Shown piece by piece: positions 40,434-51,003 of a DNA stretch of 64,000 nucleotides (position 1 is its first letter; each line of letters starts with the position of its first letter). Below the pieces are notes generated by a model. That model did not search any database and was not told the origin of the DNA. It worked only from the letters and a program-made list of their open reading frames with translations. The stretch spans positions 1 to 64,000 of the forward strand of contig JAFZLJ010000134.1 in the NCBI GenBank assembly GCA_017551545.1. Reading direction: 5' to 3'. This DNA is from Treponema sp. Lineage in GTDB: Bacteria; Spirochaetota; Spirochaetia; Treponematales; Treponemataceae. The translations under genes were made by a program, and so were the position numbers.

Positions 40434-42608
40434 ATGTCAGGAAAAGCAGCCAGAAGGCTTCGTAAAAAATTAAATTTCTCTAAAACAATTACTAAAAAGG
40501 CAATTGCATTTACAGCTGGATTATGCTTCCTTTCGTCACCTGTAATGGCCGACAACGAAGTTCTTGTAAGCGTTTTCCCTCATTTTACAAAACCATTTGG
40601 TGAAACACATCAGATTGAATATGGAATTGGTGGCGGCTTAAAAGTAACATATCGTCCTACCGATTTTCTTAATATATTTGCCCAGGGAGATTACCTTTCA
40701 ATGGCGCTTCCTGGAATTGCTCCAATTTCAATTATAAACGGAACACTGGGAGCAGGTTATCATCTTGATTTATCTGAACGGGTAGGTCTTGATTTTAATG
40801 TAAACGTTGGTGCTTATAATGCAAAAACTTCACGCAGCATTTCGGGAATTTCTGCAGGTGCACAGCTTGGAGTTTCATATAAAATAAATCCAATTATTTC
40901 TGCAGACCTTACAGCTTCGGCAACTCACTTTGCTTCTGGTGCCGTTCCTCTTATGGGTGTAAATGCAGCTGTTTCTCCTGGAGTTACTTTTAATGTAACT
41001 CAAATGTTTAATTCGTCTGCAAAGGTTGATATTCAGAAAAAAGAACTGGCTCCAGTATTCCCTGTTCTTTACTCGTGGTACGAAAATAATTCTTTTGGTG
41101 AAATAGAAATTATCAATAATGAAGACAATGCAATCAGCGATGTTACAGTAAGCTTCTATCAGCCGCAGTATATGGCACATCCAAAAGAGTGCGGAACAAT
41201 TAAGACAATTGCAAAAGGTCAGAGTGCTACCTGCCAGCTGCTTTCGTTCTTTAATGAACAGATTCTTGAGCTTACAGAAAAAACAGATACAAACAGTTAC
41301 GTAATTGTAAACTATTCAAATATGGGTCTTAAGCGTACACAGACTTATGCTCTTGAAGTTCCTGTTTACGGACGAAACAATATGTCCTGGGACGATGACC
41401 GCCGTGCAGCAGTATTTGTTTCTTCAAAAGACCCTGCCGCAATGCAGTTTGCAAAATATGTAACAAGTATTGTCCGCGAAAATTTCCGTGAAGATGTGCC
41501 TATCAATATTCAGTATGCAACCGGAATTTTTGAAGCACTGAATCAGTTTGGAATTAATTATGTAATTGACCCGTCTTCTGCTTTCGAAGATAACGTTGGT
41601 ACTTCTTCCATCGACTTCCTTCAGTTCCCTTATCAGACTCTTATGTATAAGGGTGGTGACTGCGACGACCTTTCAATTTTGTTCTGTTCGCTCTTTGAAG
41701 CAGTAGGAATCCGTACAGCATTTATTACAATTCCGGGGCATATTTATATGGCATTCGATTCCGGAATGACAAAGGAACAGGCAGAAGAAACTCTTGAAAC
41801 CTTGAACAACGTAATTGTGCTTGATGATGAAGTGTGGGTTCCGCTTGAAATTACACTTACAGATGAAGGCTTTTATAAAGCACACAGAACCGGTGCAAGA
41901 GAGTGGCGTGTTGCCAACGCACAGGGAAAAGCAGCTCTGTATAAAATGGAAGATTCATGGAAAATCTATCAGCCAATCAGTGCACCTGGCGCAAACGCAA
42001 ATATCAATTTACCTGAAAGCGATACAGTATATGTTGTTTTTGAAAACAGCATTAAGGAATGGAGCAAGGGGGAATTAAAATCTTCTTTTGCAACAGAGCG
42101 TCCTGTTTATGTTGAACGCATTTCACCTGTTCAGGAAACACTCACTTTAATGGATACAAGCTCGCCTTATGAAAAAGACGCAGTTTTGCGCGAAGATCCA
42201 TTCTCTGACGATTCACTGCTTGATATTCTGGCTCTTGCAAGTGACGTAGTAGCTTTAGGACCAATACCGGAAATCAAAGAAGAAGACCTTGAAGTCTTCG
42301 AAGATGAAGAAGAAAAGAAAGATTCTGATCCAAATCCTGTAGTTCCTGAACCAAAAGTTGCGGATCCTGAACCAAAAGTTGCGGAGCGTGAACCAAACGT
42401 TGTGGCCCCTGTGCCAACAGTTGGGGTTCCTGAGCCTGTCGAAGGGCAGGAAGAAAACTTGGTAAGTTCGCGTAGCGAACGACTCCCTGAGCCTGTCGAA
42501 GTGCAGAAACATTCGCCGCTCGTAAAAGTGTTTATTGGAATAGGAGCACTTTTAGCAGCAGCCGCCGGATTATTTATATTTGGAAAAAAGAAAAGGGTAA
42601 ACAAGTAG
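40434..42608 (+). CDS. Envelope protein with intact transglutaminase-like triad, Pro-rich repeats and C-terminal anchor
   Basis: The 724-residue product has a signal peptide ending near VMA, a barrel-like N-terminal domain, an Ig-like domain and a transglutaminase-like domain with all three catalytic residues: Cys410 in YKGGDCDDLSILFC, His436 in PGHIYMAF and Asp464/465 in VLDDEVW. A linker with repeats of EPKVADP/EPKVAER type ends in family C-derived VPEPVEG and LPEPVE. The C-terminus is one membrane span (LVKVFIGIGALLAAAAGLFIF) followed by GKKKRVNK. The fold can be a peptidase, an amidase or a true cross-linking enzyme. It lies between its inactive paralogue and the 2792-aa lipoprotein gene, which is a natural candidate partner or substrate. 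Confidence 0.72.
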   Translation: MSGKAARRLRKKLNFSKTITKKAIAFTAGLCFLSSPVMADNEVLVSVFPHFTKPFGETHQIEYGIGGGLKVTYRPTDFLNIFAQGDYLSMALPGIAPISIINGTLGAGYHLDLSERVGLDFNVNVGAYNAKTSRSISGISAGAQLGVSYKINPIISADLTASATHFASGAVPLMGVNAAVSPGVTFNVTQMFNSSAKVDIQKKELAPVFPVLYSWYENNSFGEIEIINNEDNAISDVTVSFYQPQYMAHPKECGTIKTIAKGQSATCQLLSFFNEQILELTEKTDTNSYVIVNYSNMGLKRTQTYALEVPVYGRNNMSWDDDRRAAVFVSSKDPAAMQFAKYVTSIVRENFREDVPINIQYATGIFEALNQFGINYVIDPSSAFEDNVGTSSIDFLQFPYQTLMYKGGDCDDLSILFCSLFEAVGIRTAFITIPGHIYMAFDSGMTKEQAEETLETLNNVIVLDDEVWVPLEITLTDEGFYKAHRTGAREWRVANAQGKAALYKMEDSWKIYQPISAPGANANINLPESDTVYVVFENSIKEWSKGELKSSFATERPVYVERISPVQETLTLMDTSSPYEKDAVLREDPFSDDSLLDILALASDVVALGPIPEIKEEDLEVFEDEEEKKDSDPNPVVPEPKVADPEPKVAEREPNVVAPVPTVGVPEPVEGQEENLVSSRSERLPEPVEVQKHSPLVKVFIGIGALLAAAAGLFIFGKKKRVNK
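42343..42505. repeat. Heptapeptide-coding tandem repeats ending in family C palindromes
   Basis: About four ~21-base units (CCTGAACCAAAAGTTGCGGA type) are followed by CCTGAGCCTGTCGAAGG (42433-42449), then a GTTCGCGTAGCGAAC palindrome (42467-42481) and a second C copy (42484-42500). All are in frame. Confidence 0.85.
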
Positions 42609-42621
42609 AAGGGGAAGTTTT

Positions 42622-45600
42622 ATGAAAAACAGAAAAATTTTATCAATCTTATTAGCAGTATTCGCACTCACAATTTTTTCTTGTGAAAACTGGATGAAGG
42701 ACGACAACCTGTATTCAGATATTGAATATGATGTAAAGGTTGCGAACGCTGCAAAGATACAGGTTTTTACTCGTTATGCAATGACTTCACAGGGAAGTAC
42801 CTCTCCAAACGGCTATTCAACTTTTAAAGTAGGAATTCCTCAGGAAGTTTCTGCAACTACAGATACAAACTATGGTTTTGTGCGATGGGCCGCTTTTTCT
42901 ACAACTTACCTTGATACAATTGACCAGCAAAAAAACGAAAATGTTATTTACAACAGCGTAACAGAATACGAAGAAAATATTCTTCCTAATGAAATTACAG
43001 CTCCTACCGTCGTTTTCGAAAATCCTACAAGTCCTTCTACAAAAGTAACAATAAATCAGTCTAGAGGTGATATTTTTATTGTTCCACTTGTAACAGCACG
43101 ACCTAAAGTAAACGGTACAATTCCTGATGATAGAGAAACTGATGTTGTTCGTAACAGTGCTGTTAGAATCAACTTTACAAAAGAAATGGATTACGACACG
43201 TTAAAGAACGGAATTTCTATTACTCAGGGATCCTGGGTAGAACGAGAAGATGGATTGTATTATGACTACGAAGATATTTCTAACCGATTCAATGATCCAA
43301 GAATTAGTAGTAATAAAAAGCTGATTACTTTTTCGTTTGCTCCAGCATATATTAAAACTGGTTTCGATCAGTCTGCTAAAGTAACAGTAACTATTTCAAA
43401 AGATGTAAAAGATGTATTTGGTTTTTCAATGGTTGAAGATGAAAAATTTGTCTTTACTCCTGGTGGAACAATGGACTCTCGTGCTCCTCGTATTACACAA
43501 CTTACTGGTGGTTGGAAAACAAAATTCGGCGACTTCCAGGGTATGTATGCATATTCAGGAACTGCTGATTCCCTTGGTAATAAAACAAAAATTGTTATAA
43601 AAGGAACTGGTTCAAAAACTCCACCAGCTTTATTGAGTGATGATTTTTATACAGGCAAGTTTAATAACTCTATTACTCAGTCGTTTGTAAAGAACCGTGT
43701 CGGTAACAAAGTAAGTCTTCGTGTTTTTGCAGAAGACTTGAATAAGGAAGAAGCTGCTGGAGTTGTAAACCAGGAAAAAGATGAAAAAGGTGTAAAATGG
43801 GTAAGTATTCGTGCAAGACGCTTATTCAAAAATGGTGATGGTTCGTATTATGGTGGTGATTATACAGATATTACAGAAAAGGTTTATAGTCAAAAAGGAA
43901 ATCCTGCAAAAATAGGTACTACTTCACAAGGTACTCCTACATATGAAGCCCTTATAACAGCTGCAGGCTTTACAGATGAAGATGCTAAGAATGTTGGATG
44001 TCTTTTTGAATATGATTTGAGCGACCTTGAAGACGGTTTAATTCAGATTGATGTTGCAGCCGAAGACAATGTAGGTAATAACGGATTTTATGAAGATGAA
44101 GCCATATCAAATGTTAACGGTAACGGTTATGCATCAATTTTCGTAGTAAAAGATACAACAGTACCAACAGGTCTTAGTGACAGTGAAATTAATATTTCTG
44201 TAAACGGCAATTCTTTCTCTGTAGATAACTATTATAACAAAGAAACTTTTGAAAAGTTTAAAGTAAGTCTTACAGATAGTGGCAGATCTTCTATCAGTGA
44301 TCAAGGTTATTCACTCCTCTGTTCTAATAAGAATGACATTAAATGGACTATCATACAAATTGACGATGATGTAACTTCAGAAAATCTTCTTGAACAATTT
44401 TCTGGTGAAAATGTGCAATGGAAAGCTCTTGGTGAAAGCATTCAGAATAATCCAGATCCTAACAGCACAGATAATAAAGTCTTTGTTGCCCCAAATGAAG
44501 ATAACGATAATGGTATGCGTTTTGCTTATGCTATAAAAGATGACATGGATAACATAAATCCAACAATCTTTGATAAAAAAGCTAAATATGACTGTATTTC
44601 TCCAGAAGTAGGTGCGTTGACCTGGATCCCAGAAGCAGGTATTACAGCAGGTGTAGCAAAAGGGGTAGTCATTGATAATCAGATTTTAGAAATTCCTGTA
44701 ACAGACCAGACATCACAGCCAAGAGCCTTTGAAATTATAGTTAAGCCTGTTGATGAAAATGGAGATGAAGGAGAGGCTTATAATACTCCATTCGCCGCTT
44801 CTGCTTTGAAAGTTTATAAAAACGATACTGAAACTGAGTTTGGAACAGATAAATATCAAATCACAGGTAATACACTTAGATTAAGATATTTATATACCGG
44901 CATTAATAAAATCTTAATTAAAGGACTTAAGATTGCAGATACCGCAAGTGAAGGAAAATATAATATTTATGTAAAGGCCTATGATTCTGCCGGTAACGCA
45001 ACTTTGTCTTCGCCAATTTCACTCAGCAATGACTCTCAAAAACCTGTTATAGAAAAAATCACCATACCAGGTATTAATAAAGCCGTAAGAGCAACAGACT
45101 CTTCAAATACACCGGAATACTGGTTAGATTCAGACAGCGATAATATAAAAGCTCTTATGTATTTAAAGGCTGTTTATGTTACCTTAAAAGAAAATAATTC
45201 CGGTGCTGAAATTTTTGATTTTGCAGGTTCAACAATAAAGCTTTCAGATAATTCAAAAGTATACAAGGTTGATTCAAATCTTCAGCCTCAGGGTGCTGCT
45301 CTTGAATGTACTATTAATTCATCTACAAAGTTTACACTTGCTGAGCCGATTGTATCACAGGGTGATGGATCTGTTACAATTATGATTACATACATGCTGG
45401 TTCCAAATACAGCTTCTGCAAACCTTCAATTACAAATTACAGATAAGGCAACAAATATTTCTTTGCTTAAAGATAAGATTCAAAGTGGCAGCAATACAGA
45501 AATTTCACAATTCGGAAATGAAGTGTCTACTACTATTGGTAATACTTCTTTTGATTATCTGGAAGACCAGGAGGCAGAAACTGCGGTACCTGCTGCATTC

Positions 45601-48600
45601 GGTTATACAAATAAGAAAGAAATAAAAGCTTTTGTAAAACTTGGTGCAGCTTCTTCCGGTATCAGTGAACTTACAATTTCTGGAAAAGCTAAGTTTACCT
45701 CTTCTACTAAGATTTATGATAAAGCTACTTCTACAGAGATTGAATTTGATATTGTTCCTAATTCAAATGATCAGACAATCAAATTTAAGAAAAATGTAAA
45801 CTCTGTATATGTTGATGCAATTATTTCTGCTGATATTGAAATTCGGGATCTCTGCCTTGTACCAGATAATCCTGCATCTCCAGATGATGTTTATTCAATT
45901 AAAATCAAGGGTAAATCTTTTGCAGGACACTCTCAATTACTGTTCTCTGCAATAAAATCCATTATTCTTGATACAACTGCACCTGCCTGGGGCGGCACAA
46001 AGGGACTTTATACAGTTACTTATTCTAACGCTAAATACGAAAATATATATCCTCATCCAAAAACAGATAAGTCTAGTGAAGGAATAACTTTCCCTGGTAG
46101 TGATGATCTGTACTTCTATAGATCTAGTTATATAAGAATTGATCCTAAAGTTGTGGATGATAATCCTATACTTGATGGAAATGATCTGCCAATAGTACGA
46201 TGGACAGGACCAGGCATAACAAATTATTCAGATTATTCATATTTCTATGGACGATATACAGGTGAATTCACTGTAACTATTTACGATAAAGCCGGAAACG
46301 CATCGCCTGTACGAAACTTCCATGTGGTTAATGTTACAAATGTTGTAACAACAGACGATTCACGAAAGGATATTGAAAAACTTGAACATGATGTTGAACT
46401 TATTGTTCCAACTGGAGTAGATAAAGATAAGAATACATTCCTTAATGGTGTAAGGACAATTATTAGTTCAAATCTTTATGCTTACAATTATATACTTAAA
46501 AAGGTTGATGGTAACTACCAATTGAAGATACCTTTGCATTCATATGCCGCAGCAGATGTAAATACAGCTCCAATTGAAAAATACGGACTTACATACAATT
46601 ACAGATGTTATCCTTCTACGGCATCCGGTTGTTCAGCTGATTCTTATATTCCTAAGAATTATCCTAATAGTCTTCCAGAATCTGCATGGCATGATTATGG
46701 AACAAGTTCGCAACCAACAGAAAGCAATCCTGCAACAGATGATAATCTTCAAAGTTATGTAGATTCAAATGGTGATATTATTGTTACTCTTCCTCAAGAT
46801 TATTGTAATCCAGTTTCATTGTTATTAAGAGATGCCTGTGGAAATATGAAGTTCATATTATTAAATCCTGGTTTGAAAGATAAATTGGGAACTCTTACTG
46901 TTTGTAAGCAGAATGCTGATGGAACAATAGATGCAGAGAAAGTAGGTTTAAGAAATCAAGCTGTAAGCTGGGTATTTGATGACAGCGTTGGTGTTTCTGC
47001 TGGACACGCCGGTACAGAAAAGCTTTATGATACAACCGATACTGTTATTACTACAACAGGTGATGTTATTTTCTATAAAAATATAAATACTACAATTCCT
47101 GTTCTAAAGCTTGAAACCTGTAGTGATTGTGTTCGTTTTGCACCTTCACAATCCGGAGTAGGTGACTCAGATAATTATACAATGAAGAGCCGTCTGATTG
47201 TCTGGAAAAATAACAATGCACAGGGTACAAATCCTCCAAAACAGAGTGATTTTGAAGCTGCAACAACAGTTGGTTCTGACTGGTATTATTATAAGGAATT
47301 CTATAATGAATCAACTAATGCAAACAGCGCATTTACATTGCAGAATTCTTTCCCTGAATATGATAATGATACTCATGAAACAAATGCTTATGAGTTATGG
47401 TATATAGTTGAAGACAGAGTAGGTAATGCAAATATTAAACAGATTACATATAAGAATGCAAATAATGTTGTTAAAGGAAAGTGGTTGTATGATGTTACTC
47501 CTCCAGCTCTTGAGGTAACAACTGCAAATAAAGTAAATTATCTTGCAGATACAGATACAAACTACTACAGTGCTAACTCAAGTGTAAAATATACTATCAT
47601 TGATAAGCAGTCTGGTATTGCAAAAGTTGGAAATGATAATTATTCTCCAACAAATCCTGTATATCAGTTGAGTGAAAAAGATTTGTCTCTTGAAGATGCA
47701 GTTGTGAGTGGAAATAAACTTTATATTGAAAATGTAGAAGACTGGGCTGGTAATAAAGCAGAAAGTAAAGGACTTGAAAATCATGGAAGTACAAAGTGGG
47801 TTAAACAGAGTGCTCCGACAATTACAAATGTTACCGCATCAATTAAAGCCTATAAAGGTTCTTCTGATACTGAATATCCAGAAGGTATTTCAGAGTGTGA
47901 TGGACATACATCTAAGACTCCAAAGATTAAGATACGTAGTGATGCTGCGAAGATAAAAATTACATTAACGGGTAATAGTGATTTGATGGGTTGGCTCCTT
48001 GATCCAAATAATGTTCCAACTGCAAATGATTTCTATTCTGTAGATGATACTCAAATTAAAAAAGGTGTAATAACAATTAAAAAGCCTCAGAATGGATGGC
48101 TTGAAAAGACTTACAAACTTTATGCAATTAATAAAGCAGGTCTCGCTTGTGTATCAGCGTTTGAAATAGAAGTAGAATCAAACGAAGCACCGGCTATTAA
48201 TACTTCAGGTATTACGTACACTAATATTACTGAATATAAAGTAAATGGTACTCTTCAACAGTATTATATTAAGTCAGATTCCAAAATATCATTTACAACA
48301 ACAATTCCAATTAAGCTCTGGAAGCTTTATTATGGAACTGGTGATAATGATTTTGTAACAGAACAATATACAACAAAGAAATCTGATATAACAATCGACT
48401 TAGCTACTAAGCTATCTGGTAAAACAATACAAAGTACAAATATCTACCTTGTTCTTGATTCGGGTTCTGAAATTTCAACTCCAATTTATCTTAAGGATAA
48501 TCAAAATAACAAGTGGACTTATGATGTTACAAAACCTTCAATTACTATTGCTTCAGTAAAAGCAACCCAGAACGGTGATGCTATTTCTCCAGAAGCTGGA

Positions 48601-51000
48601 GTTTATTACATTAATGCGGATAATGCGTATATTCAGTTTACTTCCGATAATGATACTGCTAAATATATGCGTAAGAATGTTACAGCACAAGAAACTGGAT
48701 ATTCAGATATTACTGTAACAAACAATGTATATACTCTAAGTGTTACAGACGATATTACAGAATACTCTTTCATCGCTGTCGATATGGCTGGTAACCAGAG
48801 TGCAACTCCTGTAACTTTAAAACTTAAGAAAGATACAACTGGTCCAAGTGGATCTGTTTCTTATAAAGTATATAAAGGTTCTGTCGAAGCAACAAAACTT
48901 GTTGATGGAGCAACTTCACCAGCAGATTATATTGAAACTGTTAATGGTTCAACTTCAACAATTGAATATAATCCATCGGTTGTAACAAAGCTTGTAATTA
49001 ATGGCAGCAGTGTTTCTGATTCTGGCGGAATCGGTTTACCAACGAACTTCCTCTATTACAGAAAATCAGGAGGAAGTGACTATACTCAAATTTCTGGTGG
49101 AGAAATAAACCTTGCCCTGGGAAATGGTTCATATTTGAGTGGAAAAATCTATATATATGCAAAAGATAAACTTGGTAATACGAGTGATAAATTGTTGACA
49201 ATACAATTGACTCCTTATTCAACAGCACCTGCTCCTTTAACAGAGAAGACAGATGTTCCATTCTCATATTTGTTTGATGATAATAATACATCTACAAATA
49301 TTGGAACTTATAACGGAAACAGAATAAATGGTTTTGGTCAGAATTCAAGTTTTACAATTTCTCCAGATCCGGATCCATCTAATTCTGGTATAAATAAGAT
49401 TACAGATTCTGCTCATCAAAATTGGATAATCAGGGCAATTGCACAGAATTCTACAATTAATTTACCACTAAAAGCAGATACGCTTATAACAAAAACAGTT
49501 TATTATAAAATACAAATCTGTTCTGTTCAGCATCGTCCTGCATCAACTGAATTTACAGCACCTGCATCTGGCTGGAGTCCGGCAACTGTTGATGATAATG
49601 GTATAATTAGTGTTTCAATAACTACTGCTCAGTTAGCAGACAGAAATACTTTCATATTTGTTTGGCTTAAGGATGAAATTGGAAATATCAGTGTTTACAA
49701 TATTCCTTATCCAAAATCAATAGGAGAAAACTGGTGGACTGCCGACACAACCGGTCCTGCTGGTTCAGTAGAATATGCGCTCAAAAAAGATTCTGCAGAC
49801 GGCTCAAATTATACAGTATCCACATCTGGCAGCACTGTAACTGTTACTTATAATCATGCCTTGGGCTTTGTAAATAAGCTTACTTTCACTCCAACTCTTA
49901 ATGATCCAGATGGAGTAGGTGTAGATAGCCTGTATTATAAAAAGGGTGATGGTGCACTGCAGCAGGTAAGCGATAATTCAATCTCTTTAGACGATTCTTA
50001 TTCAACTTATGAAATCTATGCAAAGGATAAGCTGGGAAATCAATCAGCTTTGTTGAAGAAGTTTGTATTTGTTAAGGATGATACTGCCCCTACCGGTACT
50101 GTAAGTTTTACACCAAAACAGAACGGTACTGCTGTTACACAATCATCAACCACATATACTCTTACACAGTCTGATGATAAATATACTTTGACTTATGTAA
50201 AGACAGAATCCTCTGCTACAGTTGATTCTGTTACTATTGCATTTACAAATACTTCATCAGATTTAAAGTCTATTACAATGCAGGTAAATGCAAATACTCA
50301 AACATTTACAAACGGTACTTATGACTTTAATATCAGCAGTATTACATCAAAACAGACTTTTGATATTGTAGCAACCGACAACTGTGGTAATACAAAAACA
50401 TGGCAGCTTGAATTGGATCCAGTTGCTGCATTGCCTGGAAATGGTGAAGGCGGTGGCACAAATCCTAACCGTATCTCAACATCTCCATTCTCAGGTAACA
50501 TTGATACTTCAGCACTAACTGGTGGAAGTGCTCCTGCGGCTGCACAAGGTCCTGGAATTACGATTAATAACAACATGAATTTTGAAGTTCCTGCTGTTGT
50601 AGCCGGTTCCGCTGGTACATCAAGAGCTGCAAAGAAGGCCGCCAAGAAAGCTGCAAAGGCCGCTAAAGCTGCTGCAAAACAGACACCTGTTGTTCAGGAA
50701 ATTGCTGCACAGGTTGAAGAAATTGCAGAACTTACAGAAATTGCAGAGATTCCAGAAATTGCAGAACTCGCAACCCCAGTCGCAAAAGACCAGTTAGCAA
50801 TGGTGTTGCCAAAGACTGCAAATACAAAGCAGATTGAAACACAAGTTTCTGTTGAAACATCGTTAGTAGAAACAACTACAGACACATATGAAGAAACTGT
50901 TCATGACGATCTTGTTTTCAAACTGATAGTTGCAATTGCTTCACTTGTTCTTTGCGGCGTATTTGGATTGACTATGCTTTTGAAGAGGAAGAGAGCATAA
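42622..51000 (+). CDS. Giant Ig-repeat lipoprotein with C-terminal membrane anchor
   Basis: The 2792-residue product starts with a lipoprotein signal (lipobox TIFSC, Cys21). An SbsA/Big_5-type Ig domain follows (RPKVNGTIPDDRETDV... about residues 150-275). The body is a long series of beta-sandwich modules, at least eight of them opening with a D-x-T-x-P motif (DTTVPTG, DTTAPAW, DVTPPAL, DVTKPSI, DTTGPSG, DTTGPAG, DDTAPTG and one SQKPVIE). Near the C-terminus come a Gly/Ala region, a Lys/Ala stretch (KKAAKKAAKAAKAAAK), a Glu/Ile repeat region and one span (LIVAIASLVLCGVFGLTMLL) with KRKRA. Both ends could be membrane-anchored. GGGGA precedes the ATG. It is the third gene of the operon and stops three bases from convergent uvrC. 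Confidence 0.75.
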   Translation: MKNRKILSILLAVFALTIFSCENWMKDDNLYSDIEYDVKVANAAKIQVFTRYAMTSQGSTSPNGYSTFKVGIPQEVSATTDTNYGFVRWAAFSTTYLDTIDQQKNENVIYNSVTEYEENILPNEITAPTVVFENPTSPSTKVTINQSRGDIFIVPLVTARPKVNGTIPDDRETDVVRNSAVRINFTKEMDYDTLKNGISITQGSWVEREDGLYYDYEDISNRFNDPRISSNKKLITFSFAPAYIKTGFDQSAKVTVTISKDVKDVFGFSMVEDEKFVFTPGGTMDSRAPRITQLTGGWKTKFGDFQGMYAYSGTADSLGNKTKIVIKGTGSKTPPALLSDDFYTGKFNNSITQSFVKNRVGNKVSLRVFAEDLNKEEAAGVVNQEKDEKGVKWVSIRARRLFKNGDGSYYGGDYTDITEKVYSQKGNPAKIGTTSQGTPTYEALITAAGFTDEDAKNVGCLFEYDLSDLEDGLIQIDVAAEDNVGNNGFYEDEAISNVNGNGYASIFVVKDTTVPTGLSDSEINISVNGNSFSVDNYYNKETFEKFKVSLTDSGRSSISDQGYSLLCSNKNDIKWTIIQIDDDVTSENLLEQFSGENVQWKALGESIQNNPDPNSTDNKVFVAPNEDNDNGMRFAYAIKDDMDNINPTIFDKKAKYDCISPEVGALTWIPEAGITAGVAKGVVIDNQILEIPVTDQTSQPRAFEIIVKPVDENGDEGEAYNTPFAASALKVYKNDTETEFGTDKYQITGNTLRLRYLYTGINKILIKGLKIADTASEGKYNIYVKAYDSAGNATLSSPISLSNDSQKPVIEKITIPGINKAVRATDSSNTPEYWLDSDSDNIKALMYLKAVYVTLKENNSGAEIFDFAGSTIKLSDNSKVYKVDSNLQPQGAALECTINSSTKFTLAEPIVSQGDGSVTIMITYMLVPNTASANLQLQITDKATNISLLKDKIQSGSNTEISQFGNEVSTTIGNTSFDYLEDQEAETAVPAAFGYTNKKEIKAFVKLGAASSGISELTISGKAKFTSSTKIYDKATSTEIEFDIVPNSNDQTIKFKKNVNSVYVDAIISADIEIRDLCLVPDNPASPDDVYSIKIKGKSFAGHSQLLFSAIKSIILDTTAPAWGGTKGLYTVTYSNAKYENIYPHPKTDKSSEGITFPGSDDLYFYRSSYIRIDPKVVDDNPILDGNDLPIVRWTGPGITNYSDYSYFYGRYTGEFTVTIYDKAGNASPVRNFHVVNVTNVVTTDDSRKDIEKLEHDVELIVPTGVDKDKNTFLNGVRTIISSNLYAYNYILKKVDGNYQLKIPLHSYAAADVNTAPIEKYGLTYNYRCYPSTASGCSADSYIPKNYPNSLPESAWHDYGTSSQPTESNPATDDNLQSYVDSNGDIIVTLPQDYCNPVSLLLRDACGNMKFILLNPGLKDKLGTLTVCKQNADGTIDAEKVGLRNQAVSWVFDDSVGVSAGHAGTEKLYDTTDTVITTTGDVIFYKNINTTIPVLKLETCSDCVRFAPSQSGVGDSDNYTMKSRLIVWKNNNAQGTNPPKQSDFEAATTVGSDWYYYKEFYNESTNANSAFTLQNSFPEYDNDTHETNAYELWYIVEDRVGNANIKQITYKNANNVVKGKWLYDVTPPALEVTTANKVNYLADTDTNYYSANSSVKYTIIDKQSGIAKVGNDNYSPTNPVYQLSEKDLSLEDAVVSGNKLYIENVEDWAGNKAESKGLENHGSTKWVKQSAPTITNVTASIKAYKGSSDTEYPEGISECDGHTSKTPKIKIRSDAAKIKITLTGNSDLMGWLLDPNNVPTANDFYSVDDTQIKKGVITIKKPQNGWLEKTYKLYAINKAGLACVSAFEIEVESNEAPAINTSGITYTNITEYKVNGTLQQYYIKSDSKISFTTTIPIKLWKLYYGTGDNDFVTEQYTTKKSDITIDLATKLSGKTIQSTNIYLVLDSGSEISTPIYLKDNQNNKWTYDVTKPSITIASVKATQNGDAISPEAGVYYINADNAYIQFTSDNDTAKYMRKNVTAQETGYSDITVTNNVYTLSVTDDITEYSFIAVDMAGNQSATPVTLKLKKDTTGPSGSVSYKVYKGSVEATKLVDGATSPADYIETVNGSTSTIEYNPSVVTKLVINGSSVSDSGGIGLPTNFLYYRKSGGSDYTQISGGEINLALGNGSYLSGKIYIYAKDKLGNTSDKLLTIQLTPYSTAPAPLTEKTDVPFSYLFDDNNTSTNIGTYNGNRINGFGQNSSFTISPDPDPSNSGINKITDSAHQNWIIRAIAQNSTINLPLKADTLITKTVYYKIQICSVQHRPASTEFTAPASGWSPATVDDNGIISVSITTAQLADRNTFIFVWLKDEIGNISVYNIPYPKSIGENWWTADTTGPAGSVEYALKKDSADGSNYTVSTSGSTVTVTYNHALGFVNKLTFTPTLNDPDGVGVDSLYYKKGDGALQQVSDNSISLDDSYSTYEIYAKDKLGNQSALLKKFVFVKDDTAPTGTVSFTPKQNGTAVTQSSTTYTLTQSDDKYTLTYVKTESSATVDSVTIAFTNTSSDLKSITMQVNANTQTFTNGTYDFNISSITSKQTFDIVATDNCGNTKTWQLELDPVAALPGNGEGGGTNPNRISTSPFSGNIDTSALTGGSAPAAAQGPGITINNNMNFEVPAVVAGSAGTSRAAKKAAKKAAKAAKAAAKQTPVVQEIAAQVEEIAELTEIAEIPEIAELATPVAKDQLAMVLPKTANTKQIETQVSVETSLVETTTDTYEETVHDDLVFKLIVAIASLVLCGVFGLTMLLKRKRA

Positions 51001-51003
51001 AGG

